Part shown: in pieces, positions 7,377-16,262 of the stretch | Layout of the letters: every line of letters starts with the position of its first letter | Numbering within the stretch: the stretch's first letter is position 1 | NCBI RefSeq assembly: GCF_013410345.1 | Contig: NZ_JACCFJ010000001.1 | Span: forward strand, 124,001-188,000 | Direction of reading: 5' to 3' | Origin: Saccharopolyspora hordei | GTDB taxonomy: Bacteria > Actinomycetota > Actinomycetes > Mycobacteriales > Pseudonocardiaceae | Length of the DNA stretch: 64,000 nt | The notes under the pieces: model-generated | Database searches by the model: none | What the model saw: the letters and a program-made list of their open reading frames with translations, nothing else | Told to the model about the DNA's origin: nothing | Made by a program: the position numbers and the translations under genes

Positions 7377-7802
7377 TCACACGAGTGCGCCCGTCGAGCC
7401 CTGCAGCTGCGAGCGGATCTCCGGGGTCAGCATCTGGCCGACCCGCTCCACGAGCATGGTCATCTCGTAGGCGATCAGCCCCATGTCGCAGTGCGGGGCA
7501 GCGAGCACGGTCAGGCACGAGCCGTCGCTGATGCCCATCTGCAGCAGCGTGCCGCGCTCCATCTCCACGATGGTCTGGATGACGCGACCGGCTTCGAAGC
7601 ACTTCGCCGAGCCCTGGGTGAGGCTCAGCAGCCCCGAGGCGACCGCTGCCAGCTGGTCGGCCCGGTCCCGGGGCAGGGTCGCCGACGCGGTCAGCACCAG
7701 CCCGTCTGCCGACACCACTATCGCGTGCGCCACGCCGGCCACGCGTTCGACGAAGTCGGTGATCAGCCAGCCGAACCTGCGGGAAATCATCTGTGCACTC
7801 AT
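7377..7802 (-). CDS. cvnB: Roadblock/LC7 domain protein CvnB
   Basis: 141-aa roadblock/longin-type protein, expected to bind and regulate the GTPase CvnD in the manner of MglB with MglA. Typical features are the N-terminal FGWLITDFVERVAGVAHAIVVSADGLVL strand-helix segment (shown in part), the GLLSLTQGSAKCFEAG region and the C-terminal YEMTMLVERVGQMLTPEIRSQLQ helix. Start ATG at 7802. The gene sits 54 bases after cvnA and seven bases before cvnC, so all four conservon genes form one operon. Confidence 0.9.
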   Translation of the reverse strand: MSAQMISRRFGWLITDFVERVAGVAHAIVVSADGLVLTASATLPRDRADQLAAVASGLLSLTQGSAKCFEAGRVIQTIVEMERGTLLQMGISDGSCLTVLAAPHCDMGLIAYEMTMLVERVGQMLTPEIRSQLQGSTGALV

Positions 7803-7856
7803 GCAACCTCCTGTTCGTCGCCGAGGTGATCACGCCTTCGCGCTGCGGACACCATG

Positions 7857-10781
7857 TCAATCCTCGTCGGTTGCTCGGTGCCGACCACGGCTGACACCGC
7901 TCTGGAAGTCGGCCAGTCGACCGCGGAGCCTGTCCGCATCCCGCTGGAACGTCCCGGTGCTGGTCGGCTCGGAACTCGCCACGCTACCCGGAACCAGGTG
8001 CGCCTTCGGGGTGCGACGGGGCAGCCCGGCCTTGGTGAACTCGCTGGGCTGCGGGTTCGCCGCGGCCTCGGCGGCTTCACGCGCCTTGTCGGCGGCGAAG
8101 CTCCACGCGTTGTCCGTGCTGCGGGAACCCCGCGGCTCGGGCTCGGCCGGTTCGGCCTGGTTGGCCCGGGAGTCGGTGGACGCGCCGAACTGGACCCCGT
8201 TCTGGGCCAGTCGACGGCTGATGTCCTCCGGGCTCCGCGACTGCCTGGCCGGTTCGGCAGCAGCCGCTGGTGCGTCGGTGGTCGCCTGCTGGCCCGCGCG
8301 CGGTGTGCGGCGCGGCAGCCCGGCGTCGGTGACCGGTGGCGCCTCCGGCTGCGGGGCCGCGGCCGGGGCTTCCGGTTGCGGCGCGGCGGCCGGTGCTTCG
8401 GCCTGCGGGGAAGCGGCCGGGGCCTCCGGCTGCGGGTCGTCGACGACGTCCTCCTCCCCGGGCCAGCTGAACTCGCCGGTCGCCGCGTGCGCCTTGAAGT
8501 ACGCGTTCTCACTCGCGGGTTGGAACCACTGGCTGGAGACTTCCTCGTAGATGGGCGACTCCTCCTCCTGCCGTTGTTCGGCGGGCGGTTCGGCGCCTGG
8601 CCAGTCGAAGTCACCCGGAATCGCCCGCGGCTGCTGCGGGATGTCCAGCGGCGCGTCGAACAGGTGCGCCGTCGGTGATTCCTCCGGTTCAGGGGTGTGC
8701 GACTCGAACAGGCTCGTCGACCCCGGCTCCTGCCAGGGCGAGTTCGCAGCCGGGGTCCGGCGCGGCAGCTCACCGGACGTCGGCAGTTCGGTGTGCGCGA
8801 AGCCGTTGCGCTGGCCGGTCGGCGGCGCGGAGGGGGTCAGGACCGTGCCGGACTCACCACCCACCACGAGCTCGGACGGGATCATGACCGTCGCGCGGAC
8901 ACCCTCGACGTCCGGGCCGCCGTGCAGCTCGACGTGGACGCCGTGCCGCACCGCCAGGCGGCCGGCGACGAACAGGCCCATCCGCCGGGAGGTGGCCAGG
9001 TCGTCCTCGTCGACCTTCGCCAAGCGCTGGTTGGCCCGCTCCAGATCCGCCTCGCCCATGCCGATGCCGTGGTCGAGCACGTCGATCACCACGGTGCCGT
9101 CGCCGGACTGGTAGCCGGACACCGTCACGGTGGTGTCCGGGGCGGAGAAGTTCGCCGCGTTGTCCAGCAGCTCGGCCATCAGCCGCACCATGTCGCTGGC
9201 GGCGTGACCGCGCAGCTTCACCGCCGGCGGCGGCTGCACCACCACGCGCGGGTACTGCTCGATCTCGGAGACCGCGGCGCGCAGCACGTCGGCCAGGTCG
9301 GTGGGCTGGGTGAAGCGCCGCGCCAGGTCGTGCCCGGAGAGCACCATCAGGTTCTCGTTGTTGCGGCGCATCCGGGTGGCCAGGTGGTCCAGCTGGAACA
9401 GGCGGGCGAGCTGGTCGGGGTCCTCCTCGTCCTGCTCCAGCTCCTCGAACAGCCGCAGCTGCCGCTCCAGCAGGCTCTGGCTGCGCCGGGACACGCTGAC
9501 GAACACGTCGCTGTAGCCGCGCCGCAGGTCGGCCTGCTCGATCGCGAGGCGCAGCGCCTGCTGGTTCACCTCGTCGAACGCCCGGGCCACCTCGCCGACC
9601 TCGTCGGTGGTCTCCACCGGGACCGGGCGCACCGCGGCGTCCGCGCGCTTGCCCTGCCGGATCGCGTCGACCGCCGCGGGCAGCTCGTACTCGGCGGCCT
9701 CCAGCGCGCTGGTGCGCAGCTCGCGCAGCGAGCCGAGCAGCTGGCGGGCGATCGCCACGATGATCGCGGCCGCGACGATCAGCGCCGACAGCAGCAGCAC
9801 CGAGTCCCAACCGGCGGTGTCGCTGGCGTCGTCCTCCAGCTGGGCCGCGATCGTCCGGACTTCGGCGGCGAGGTCGTCGCGACCGTCCTTGATCGTCTGG
9901 ACCGAGGCGTCGCTGGCGCGGTTCCAGTCCTCCCGCGAGACCGAGTACTCGCCGGAGTAGACGTCGTCGGTGCTCTCCACGACGATCTTGGTCAGCAGCT
10001 GGTTGCGCTCGACGATCGGCTTCGTGAGCAGCGTCTTGTCCAGGCGCTGCTGCCAGTGCGCGGCGACCGTGGCGCGGGCGTCGACGATCTTGCCGGCCAA
10101 TCGGGCGCGCGAGCCCTGCAGGGCCTGCAGGGCCTGCTGGTCGAGGCTGCCCTCGCTGAGGCCGTTCAGCACCCAGACCTGCTGGACGCGGACCTCCTCG
10201 ATGAGGGACAGCATGTCCTGGATCGCGAAGGCGGTGCTGGACAGGCTCTGGTCGGCGACGCTACCGGTGAGCGCGCGGTTCAGCGACATCGCGGAGCTGA
10301 TGACGTCGCTGTAGGCGGCGATGGCCTGGGCGGGCTCCAACTGCTGGGCGTGCACGCCCTGGCGCAGCTGGGTGAGTTCGTCGAGCTTGGGCCGGAGTTC
10401 GCGGAAGCGGTCCACGACGACCGGGCCCAGGACGTCGGAGGAGCGGATCGTCTCGTCCAGCTGGGCTCGCGCGTCCTTCACCGCCTGGACGTTCCGGTCG
10501 AAGGCGCTGGGGTCACCGCCACCGGCCAGGATCTCGACCGCGCTGTTGCGTTCCAGCTGCAGGCCGTCGACCAGCGGCTCGACCTGGTCCACCGCGTCGA
10601 GCACCTCGGCGACGCGGGCGAACTCGTCGGCCCGGTCGACCTGCCAGCGGATCTGCCCGATACCGAGCGTGATCGCGAAGATGACCGGCACCAGGACAAC
10701 GGCGCCGAGCTTGACCGGCAGGGACCAGTTGCGCCACTGGACCACGGTGTCGCGGAGTCGCCCGTGCTTCTCCTCGCTCAC
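7857..10781 (-). CDS. cvnA: Conservon sensor histidine kinase CvnA (NIT-domain, HAMP, HATPase)
   Basis: 974-aa membrane sensor, first gene of the conservon. A transmembrane helix at about residues 20-42 is followed by an extracellular helical nitrate/nitrite-sensing-like (NIT) domain to about 320, a second membrane helix (VLLLSALIVAAAIIVAIA), a HAMP segment, a dimerisation region (SLLERQLRLFEELEQDEEDPD in part) and a HATPase domain with N-box ELLDNAANFS and G-boxes DHGIGMG and GLFVAGRLA. No clear phospho-accepting His motif is seen, as is common in CvnA proteins. The last 330 residues are disordered, with Ala/Pro/Glu repeats (8337-8430) and three copies of LPRRTP (codons near 8765, 8315 and 8020). 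Start is the GTG at 10781 with AGGAGGG upstream. Confidence 0.9.
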   Translation of the reverse strand: MSEEKHGRLRDTVVQWRNWSLPVKLGAVVLVPVIFAITLGIGQIRWQVDRADEFARVAEVLDAVDQVEPLVDGLQLERNSAVEILAGGGDPSAFDRNVQAVKDARAQLDETIRSSDVLGPVVVDRFRELRPKLDELTQLRQGVHAQQLEPAQAIAAYSDVISSAMSLNRALTGSVADQSLSSTAFAIQDMLSLIEEVRVQQVWVLNGLSEGSLDQQALQALQGSRARLAGKIVDARATVAAHWQQRLDKTLLTKPIVERNQLLTKIVVESTDDVYSGEYSVSREDWNRASDASVQTIKDGRDDLAAEVRTIAAQLEDDASDTAGWDSVLLLSALIVAAAIIVAIARQLLGSLRELRTSALEAAEYELPAAVDAIRQGKRADAAVRPVPVETTDEVGEVARAFDEVNQQALRLAIEQADLRRGYSDVFVSVSRRSQSLLERQLRLFEELEQDEEDPDQLARLFQLDHLATRMRRNNENLMVLSGHDLARRFTQPTDLADVLRAAVSEIEQYPRVVVQPPPAVKLRGHAASDMVRLMAELLDNAANFSAPDTTVTVSGYQSGDGTVVIDVLDHGIGMGEADLERANQRLAKVDEDDLATSRRMGLFVAGRLAVRHGVHVELHGGPDVEGVRATVMIPSELVVGGESGTVLTPSAPPTGQRNGFAHTELPTSGELPRRTPAANSPWQEPGSTSLFESHTPEPEESPTAHLFDAPLDIPQQPRAIPGDFDWPGAEPPAEQRQEEESPIYEEVSSQWFQPASENAYFKAHAATGEFSWPGEEDVVDDPQPEAPAASPQAEAPAAAPQPEAPAAAPQPEAPPVTDAGLPRRTPRAGQQATTDAPAAAAEPARQSRSPEDISRRLAQNGVQFGASTDSRANQAEPAEPEPRGSRSTDNAWSFAADKAREAAEAAANPQPSEFTKAGLPRRTPKAHLVPGSVASSEPTSTGTFQRDADRLRGRLADFQSGVSRGRHRATDED

Positions 10782-11049
10782 GAGCGCCCTCCTGACGTCG
10801 AGCTCAGGCTTCCGCGCTGCTCAGGCGCGGCTGGGAGCCTCTCGGGCGAACAATGGGTTGGAGAACGGCGCATGCGTGCGGTCCCGCAATCGTCGTCTGG
10901 GTGGGCTGGGGGCGAAGTCCAGCGGCCGTCGAGGGGCCCGGCGACACTCAGAGTCACCACTAGCACCTCCGGCGGGTGCATTCGAAACTCCGGTACCGAA
11001 CCGTTACCTCTCCCGACGCGCAGCTGTCTTTCGATGCCCAAGCACTATA

Positions 11050-11084
11050 AGCCCCAGGTGACGAGATAACACCGGGGGCTTTTT
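11050..11084 (+). terminator. Orphan intrinsic terminator with U-tract
   Basis: AGCCCCAGGTG (11050-11060) pairs with CACCGGGGGCT (11070-11080) with one mismatch, 9-nt loop, followed by TTTTT. It points rightward but no gene on the plus strand lies upstream within the preceding kilobases (cvnA is on the other strand). It therefore ends an unannotated RNA or attenuates the leader of the DUF485/symporter operon about 385 bases downstream. Confidence 0.6.
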
Positions 11085-11424
11085 CCCATTCGACTACGGC
11101 AAACAGGGGATGTCACGCCGAGTGGTCGAAGTCGGCGTAGAGTCGCCACCGTTTTCACTCGATCGGAGCAGTCCGGCGCTCTCGTCGCGGCACCGCCCAG
11201 CGGGAAAGCCCTGGTTGATCGGTCGAGCCCGCCGCGCGCCCCCTCCGACCTGGCAGTACCAGACAGTAACCACGCCGTGGAGCGGAGACCCGCCTTCAGC
11301 CGCCGGACGCGACCTGAGATGCTGGAAAGGGACCGACCGGGTGGCGATCACCACACTGTCGGTCCGGTGCGGGAAGTGGTTAGACTTTCCCGCCTCCGTC
11401 GGCCCGCGCGCGCCCGGCGGGCCC

Positions 11425-11464
11425 ACCGCGTAGTCCCAGGAAGGACCGCGTAGTCCCAGGAAGG
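11425..11464 (+). repeat. Tandem 20-bp duplication containing the ribosome binding site
   Basis: The block accgcgtagtcccaggaagg occurs twice without a gap (11425-11444, 11445-11464) and the second copy's AGGAAGG lies four bases before the ATG at 11469. The Shine-Dalgarno is thus doubled. Confidence 0.85.
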
Positions 11465-11468
11465 ATCC

Positions 11469-11888
11469 ATGAGCAACGCAACGCAATCCGCGCTGCGCGG
11501 CAGCCCACGTGACCAGCCCGGAAATCCGCGGTCGGCCTTCGGAGCAATCGACAAGAGCGCCGTTCGCGCGACCCGGGAACGCCCCGATTTCACCGCTATC
11601 GAGCAGAGCCAGGAATTCCGCGCGCTCCGCCGCAGGTGGAAATGGTTCGTTTTCCCGGCGACGGCGTTTTTCCTGATCTGGTACGTCGGATATGTCGCGC
11701 TCGCCGCCTACGCCCGGGACTTCATGGCCCAGCGGCTCTTCGGCGAGGTCAACGTCGGCCTGGTCATGGGCGTCGCCCAGTTCGTCACCACGGTCATCCT
11801 GACCTCGCTCTACCTGCGGTTCGCACGCCGCCGCATCGACCCCAAGGTCGACGAGATCCGACAGCACGCGGGAGACCCCGAACGATGA
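11469..11888 (+). CDS. DUF485 family membrane protein
   Basis: 139 aa with two predicted membrane helices (WFVFPATAFFLIWYVGYVALAA, in part, around residues 58-80 and GLVMGVAQFVTTVILTSLYL around 98-118), the conserved arrangement of DUF485 (YjcH-like) proteins that accompany acetate-type symporters. The N-terminal 50 residues are polar and poorly conserved. The stop codon overlaps the ATG of the symporter (ATGA), so the two are translationally coupled. Role of DUF485 proteins is not established; an accessory function for the transporter is inferred from constant linkage. Confidence 0.88.
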   Translation: MSNATQSALRGSPRDQPGNPRSAFGAIDKSAVRATRERPDFTAIEQSQEFRALRRRWKWFVFPATAFFLIWYVGYVALAAYARDFMAQRLFGEVNVGLVMGVAQFVTTVILTSLYLRFARRRIDPKVDEIRQHAGDPER

Positions 11889-13477
11889 ACGACCAGCTGG
11901 TCCCTGGCGACAACGCGATCGTCAACACCGCCGTCTTCGCCGCGTTCGTGCTGATCACGCTGTTCATCGTGTACCGCGTGAGCAGCCGCGGCAGCTCCAG
12001 CGACTACTTCGTCGCCGGCAGTGCGTTCAGCGGTGCGCAGAACGGCATCGCGCTGTCCGGCGACTACCTGTCCGCGGCGTCCTTCCTCGGCATCGCGGGC
12101 GCCATCGCCGTCTACGGCTACGACGGCTTCCTGTACTCCATCGGCTTCCTGGTCGCGTGGTTGATCAACCTGCTGCTGGTGGCCGAGCGGACGCGCAACA
12201 CCGGCCGCTTCACCATGGGCGACGTGCTCAGCTTCCGGATGCAGCAGCGTCCGGTCCGCGCCGCCGCGGCCGCCTCCACGCTGGCCATCACGATCATCTA
12301 CATGATCGCGCAGATGGCCGGTGCCGGTGGTCTGGTCGCCCTGCTGCTCGACGTGCACAGCGGCTTCGGCCAGGCCCTGGTGATCGCCGTGGTCGGCCTG
12401 GTGATGATGGTCTACGTGCTGGTCGGCGGCATGAAGGGCACCACCTGGGTGCAGATCATCAAGGCCGTCATGCTGCTGCTCTGCGCGGTCCTGATCACGA
12501 TCTTCCTGCTCGGCAAGTTCGGCTACAGCATGACCGACCTGCTGCTGAGCGCCGCGGACAACAACCCGAACGGCAAGGACATCTTCGCCCCCGGCGTGCA
12601 GTACGGGGAGTCCGAGCTGACCAAGCTCGACTTCGTGTCGCTGTCGCTGGCCCTGGTGCTCGGCGTCGGCGGCCTCCCGCACGTGCTGATGCGGTTCTAC
12701 ACCGTGCCCAACGCCCGCGAGGCCCGGAGCTCCGTGGCCTGGGCGATCTGGGTGGTCGCCATCTTCTACATCTGCACGCTGGTCATCGGCTACGGCGCGG
12801 CCGCGCTGGTCGGCACCGACGCGATCAAGGACGCACCGGGTGCGGAGAACTCGGCGGCGCCGCTGCTGGCCTACCGCATCGGCGGCACGGTGCTGCTGGG
12901 CATCGTCGCCGCGGTCGCCTTCGCGACGATCCTGGCGGTGGTCGCCGGTCTGACGCTGACCGCCTCGGCCTCCTTCGCGCACGACATCTACGCCAACGTC
13001 GTCCGGCGCGGGAAGGCCGACTCCGAGGACGTGGTGAAGGTGGCCCGGGTGACGGCGCTGGTCATCGGCGGGGCGTCGATCGTGGGTTCCATCGCGGTCA
13101 ACGGCCAGAACATCGCGTTCCTGGTGAGTCTGGCGTTCGCCTTCGCCGCCTCGGCGAACCTGTCCACGCTGCTGTTCTCGCTGTTCTGGAAGCGGTTCAA
13201 CACCCGCGGCACGTTGTGGGGCATCTACGGCGGCCTGGCCTCCTGCCTGCTGCTGGTGGTCTTCTCCCCCGTCGTGTCCGGATCGCCGGACTCGATCCTG
13301 CCGAGCGTGGACTTCGCGTTCTTCCCGTTGAAGAACCCGGGCATCGTGTCCATCCCGTTCTCGTTCGTCTGCGGCATCATCGGCACCTTCCTCGGTGGCC
13401 ACGAGGACGCGGACGAGGAGCGCCGGGCCGAGATGGAGGTCCGCTCGCTGACCGGCCTCGGCTCGCGAGTCGGCTGA
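11885..13477 (+). CDS. actP: Sodium:solute symporter, cation acetate symporter family
   Basis: 530-aa integral membrane carrier of the SSS family, about 13 helices. Diagnostic pieces are SDYFVAGSAFSGAQNGIALSG, DYLSAASFLGIAGA with YGYDG, and the GGLPHVLMRFYTVPNAREAR segment typical of ActP/MctC-type monocarboxylate carriers. Likely substrates are acetate, propionate or pyruvate, driven by sodium. Coupled to the DUF485 gene; the ATG at 11885 overlaps its stop. A perfect 17-bp terminator follows. The acetate call follows the family and the DUF485 linkage; other short-chain acids are possible. Confidence 0.88.
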   Translation: MNDQLVPGDNAIVNTAVFAAFVLITLFIVYRVSSRGSSSDYFVAGSAFSGAQNGIALSGDYLSAASFLGIAGAIAVYGYDGFLYSIGFLVAWLINLLLVAERTRNTGRFTMGDVLSFRMQQRPVRAAAAASTLAITIIYMIAQMAGAGGLVALLLDVHSGFGQALVIAVVGLVMMVYVLVGGMKGTTWVQIIKAVMLLLCAVLITIFLLGKFGYSMTDLLLSAADNNPNGKDIFAPGVQYGESELTKLDFVSLSLALVLGVGGLPHVLMRFYTVPNAREARSSVAWAIWVVAIFYICTLVIGYGAAALVGTDAIKDAPGAENSAAPLLAYRIGGTVLLGIVAAVAFATILAVVAGLTLTASASFAHDIYANVVRRGKADSEDVVKVARVTALVIGGASIVGSIAVNGQNIAFLVSLAFAFAASANLSTLLFSLFWKRFNTRGTLWGIYGGLASCLLLVVFSPVVSGSPDSILPSVDFAFFPLKNPGIVSIPFSFVCGIIGTFLGGHEDADEERRAEMEVRSLTGLGSRVG

Positions 13478-13490
13478 GAGCACGTCCCCC

Positions 13491-13530
13491 CGAGAGGCCC
13501 GCAGGACCCCGGCGTCCTGCGGGCCTCTCG
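13491..13530 (+). terminator. Strong terminator hairpin after the symporter
   Basis: A perfect 17-bp stem (13491-13507 with 13514-13530; arms CGAGAGGCCCGCAGGAC and its complement) with a 6-nt loop, starting 13 bases after the stop codon. Confidence 0.8.
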
Positions 13531-13765
13531 TCGTTCCCGGCACGCGTCGCGTCGAGCGTCCGCTCCGCTCACTCCGCAGGATGTCCACGGTGGTCTGATG
13601 CCGTCGCGGACGGTGACCGGTCTCCGGGCCGCCGCGCACGCCGTCGCGCTACCCGATCGGATGCTGCCGAGTGCCCGAAATGCCGCTTTACACTGGGTCC
13701 GACCCGCTCACGGGCGCCCCGAGCACGCAGGGGGAACGGGGCAGTGAGCGGAACGGGGGGACACG

Positions 13766-14122
13766 ATGCGCACCGCCATCCGCAACGCGCTGCTGAGCGC
13801 CTTCGTCGCCGCCGCGCTGCCGGTGTCCGGGCTGGGGGCCCAGTTCGGCACGGTCGTCGCCGACGTCCGGGAGGCACTGGCCAAGACCGCCGACCAGCTC
13901 CGGGGCCGGGACTTCACCGAGCCCGGAGTGCTCATCCGGTCGGCCCCCGGCACCTCCGCCGAGGCGCGCGGGTCGGGCGACCCCGGCGACCGGGTGTCGG
14001 TCCGGCGGTCGGTGCCGGGCGAGGCGGTCCGGTGCTCCGACGGCACGGAGGACTCCGAGTGGTTCGAGGTGACGAACCGGCGCACCTCGGTCACCGGGTT
14101 CGTCAGCGGCTGCTACCTCTGA
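13766..14122 (+). CDS. Small secreted SH3-like protein
   Basis: 118 aa. Residues 1-25 form a Sec signal peptide (MRTAIRNALLSAFVAAALP then VSGLGA). The mature part contains GVLIRSAPGTSAEARGSGDPGDRV and ends VTGFVSGCYL, the pattern of bacterial SH3 (SH3b) domains that bind cell-wall peptides. Two cysteines (in RCSDG and GCYL) could form a disulfide. RBS GGGGGAC upstream of the ATG. No linked partner; terminal neighbour on the other strand is a YrhK protein. Function beyond wall association is unknown. Confidence 0.65.
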   Translation: MRTAIRNALLSAFVAAALPVSGLGAQFGTVVADVREALAKTADQLRGRDFTEPGVLIRSAPGTSAEARGSGDPGDRVSVRRSVPGEAVRCSDGTEDSEWFEVTNRRTSVTGFVSGCYL

Positions 14123-14134
14123 GCCGGGTGCCGC

Positions 14135-14425
14135 TCAGTAGTCCTGGCCGGAGCCGCGCAGTCCCGACGGACGGTACCGGCGCAGGTGCACGTACCGGCT
14201 GAGCCGGATCACCGGGCGGACCGCCAGCTCGCAGCTGCCGAGCAGGAACAGCCACGTGCCGGCGGTCGCGGTGGACTCGCTGAAGAACAGCAGGCTGCCG
14301 ATGATGAACCAGAGCGCGATGAGGAAGTCGTTGACGATGGAGAGCACTTCGTAGCGCTGCCGGACCACCAGCTCGTCGTGGCCGATCCGCAGCACCCACT
14401 CGTTCGACTCGTCCGGGTCGCTCAT
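14135..14425 (-). CDS. YrhK-family membrane protein
   Basis: 96 aa. The opening LRIGHDELVVRQRYEVLSIVNDFLIALWFIIGSLLFF (shown only as LRIGHDELVVRQRYE and FLIALWFIIGSLLFF) fits the YrhK domain: a polar N-terminus with a conserved Tyr-Glu followed by two membrane helices. The C-terminal tail is basic (RLSRYVHLRRYRPSG), suggesting a cytoplasmic end. Function of YrhK proteins is unknown. Convergent with the SH3-like gene, 12 bases apart. Confidence 0.72.
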   Translation of the reverse strand: MSDPDESNEWVLRIGHDELVVRQRYEVLSIVNDFLIALWFIIGSLLFFSESTATAGTWLFLLGSCELAVRPVIRLSRYVHLRRYRPSGLRGSGQDY

Positions 14426-14620
14426 CGTCCGATTGTCGGCCGGTCCCGGAGTTTCCGCAGTTCTCGGGACCGGCCGGGACGGTCAGCCGGTGAAGTCCAC
14501 CCGGTCAGGGTGTATCCAGCTCAGGTGCTGGCGATCCCGACCGGACTCCGACAATCTTGGTCCCAGCAGGCCGGTTCCGGCCGCGATCTCCCGATTCTCC
14601 TGATGAGGAAGGAACTTCGC
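14426..14620. other. Divergent promoter region, YrhK to inhibitor gene
   Basis: 195 bases. Contains GGTGAAGTCCACC (about 14489-14501), an imperfect palindrome similar to the boxes at 5205 and 56985. Nothing else stands out. Confidence 0.35.
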
Positions 14621-15043
14621 ATGTCCGCGTCCACTTCCGCTGCCGCGCACCGGACCGCCGAGCGCACGTCGTGGGTGGTGCGTGCACTCCTCGCCGCGTT
14701 GCTCGTCGCCGGGGCCGTGCTGGCCGGCTCCACCGACGCGCACTCGGCGGCACCACCGCAGGAACCGTGCCCGGACGGCAGCTTCTGCGTGTACACCGGG
14801 AAGGACTTCACCGGCCAGCGGCACGACGTGAGCGTCCACAGCTCGACGTTCGCGATGGAGCAGTGCGTCACGCTGGAGCACGAGGGCGAGGCACTGTCCT
14901 TTGTGAACAACACCGACCACCCGGTCACCGCCTACCAGGACCCGCACTGCGACTCCGACGCCGACTTCACCACCTACCCGGCGAAGACCCACGCGCCGCA
15001 GCCACCCTTCGTGATCCGGGCCGTCAAGGTCTGGTCGCACTGA
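14621..15043 (+). CDS. Secreted peptidase inhibitor family I36-like protein
   Basis: 140 aa. A long signal peptide (hydrophobic core ALLAALLVAGAVLAG, cleavage near THAHSA/DAHSAAP) is followed by CPDGSFCVYTGKDFTGQRHDV, the beta-gamma-crystallin-like fold of the I36/SMI family of metalloprotease inhibitors from Streptomyces. Four cysteines in the mature part could make two disulfides. ATG 14621 has AGGAAGGAA upstream; an in-frame ATG six codons earlier lacks one. Inhibitory activity is inferred from the family only, and many relatives are uncharacterised. Confidence 0.72.
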   Translation: MSASTSAAAHRTAERTSWVVRALLAALLVAGAVLAGSTDAHSAAPPQEPCPDGSFCVYTGKDFTGQRHDVSVHSSTFAMEQCVTLEHEGEALSFVNNTDHPVTAYQDPHCDSDADFTTYPAKTHAPQPPFVIRAVKVWSH

Positions 15044-15110
15044 CGCGGCGGGCACGGTCCCTCGGTGCGCTCCCGGCGACGGCGACCCCGACGCCTCGCC
15101 GGGACGGACC

Positions 15111-16262
15111 TCAGCGGACCAGGTCGCGCATCAGCTCCAGCAGTCGTTCGGCGGAGTTCGCCCAGCTGAACTTCGCCGCCTGCTCCCGAGCTGCGGCCAC
15201 CAGGTCGGCGCGCACCTGGGCATCGGCCACCCGGTGCACCGCTGCGGCGAAGCCCTCCGGCGAGTCCGGGTCGAAGAACTCCGCGTGACCCCCGGTGACC
15301 TCGCGGAAGATCTCGAGGTCGCTGCACACCACCGGCGTCCCCGCGTTCATCGCCTCGATGATCGGCAGCCCGAAACCCTCGTCCCGCGACGCGGTGACCA
15401 GCGCGCTGGCCCGGCCGAGCAGCCGCTGGTAGTCGCGCTCCCCGATGCCCCGCCAGAAGACCACGTCCGCACCGGGCGGCAGTTGCGCCCGCAGCTCGGC
15501 TTCCCGCTGCGGCGCGATCCGGCTGACCAGGTGCAACCGGTACCCAGGGAGGAACGCCATGCCCGCGACCAGCGTCTCCACGTTCTTGTACGGCATGAAC
15601 GAGCCCATGTACACGAGCTCCCGAGGCCCTCCGGCCTCGTCCCCGGCCTCGTCCGGCCCGTCCTCCGGTCCGCCGGGCAGCGGCGACGGTGCGTTGTGGA
15701 CGACCGCGACCGGGCGCCGGGTGAGCCGGTGCTCGGCGATGAGCTTCCGGGTCGTCTCGCTGACCGTGACCACCGCGTCGGCGCGGTTGAGCATCACGCG
15801 CTGGGGCCAGTACGCCGTGTGGTAGAGCCGCCACGCGATGCGGACCGGCAGCGGCAGGAACCCGGGCGGCTCCGGGTGCCGGTAGTAGATCAGGTCGTGC
15901 AGCGTGAGGACCAGCCGGTACTTGCGGCGGAACCCCCCGATCACCTGCAACGGGCTGAACACCACGTCGGCGCCGAACCGGTTCAGCGTGCGCGAGAGCC
16001 ACAGCTCCCGCAGCGAGAACGGGCTGTTGACCTTCAGGTGCGGCACACCGTCCGGCAGCAGCCGCAGCTGCCGCTCGTCGTGGATCAACATCGTCACCGG
16101 GTGGAGGTGGTGCAGTGCTTCGACCAGGCTCGCCCCGTAGCGGCTGATCCCGTCGTGCTGGTCGGTGCGCGTCCAGCGCGCGTCGACGACGACGCGCATC
16201 GTCCCGGCCCGGTCCGCTCGTCGGTCAGCGGGGGCCGCGCGGTCCTCACCAGTGCTGGTCAT
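15111..16262 (-). CDS. Glycosyltransferase, GT4 type (family 1 domain)
   Basis: 383 aa, GT-B fold. The N-terminal half begins VVVDARWTRTDQHDGISRYG, the acceptor-side glycine-rich loop; the C-terminal half carries VYMGSFMPYKNVETLV and the E-x7-E-like donor site DEGFGLPIIEAMNAGTPVV. Catalyses transfer from a nucleotide sugar to an unknown acceptor in the cytoplasm. The start overlaps the stop of the preceding hydrolase (TGA/ATG at 16259-16262), so it is the last gene of a four-gene operon. An internal ATG at MRVVVDARW is an alternative start. Acceptor and sugar cannot be told. Confidence 0.83.
   Translation of the reverse strand: MTSTGEDRAAPADRRADRAGTMRVVVDARWTRTDQHDGISRYGASLVEALHHLHPVTMLIHDERQLRLLPDGVPHLKVNSPFSLRELWLSRTLNRFGADVVFSPLQVIGGFRRKYRLVLTLHDLIYYRHPEPPGFLPLPVRIAWRLYHTAYWPQRVMLNRADAVVTVSETTRKLIAEHRLTRRPVAVVHNAPSPLPGGPEDGPDEAGDEAGGPRELVYMGSFMPYKNVETLVAGMAFLPGYRLHLVSRIAPQREAELRAQLPPGADVVFWRGIGERDYQRLLGRASALVTASRDEGFGLPIIEAMNAGTPVVCSDLEIFREVTGGHAEFFDPDSPEGFAAAVHRVADAQVRADLVAAAREQAAKFSWANSAERLLELMRDLVR

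Larger units (their letters stand above)
10782..11468. other. 687-base divergent intergenic region, cvnA to DUF485 gene
   Basis: Holds the cvnA promoter on the left, an isolated plus-strand intrinsic terminator at 11050-11084 and a duplicated ribosome-site block at 11425-11464. Open frames in it lack family resemblance. A short RNA or an attenuated leader ending at the terminator is possible, see the separate entries. Confidence 0.5.
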
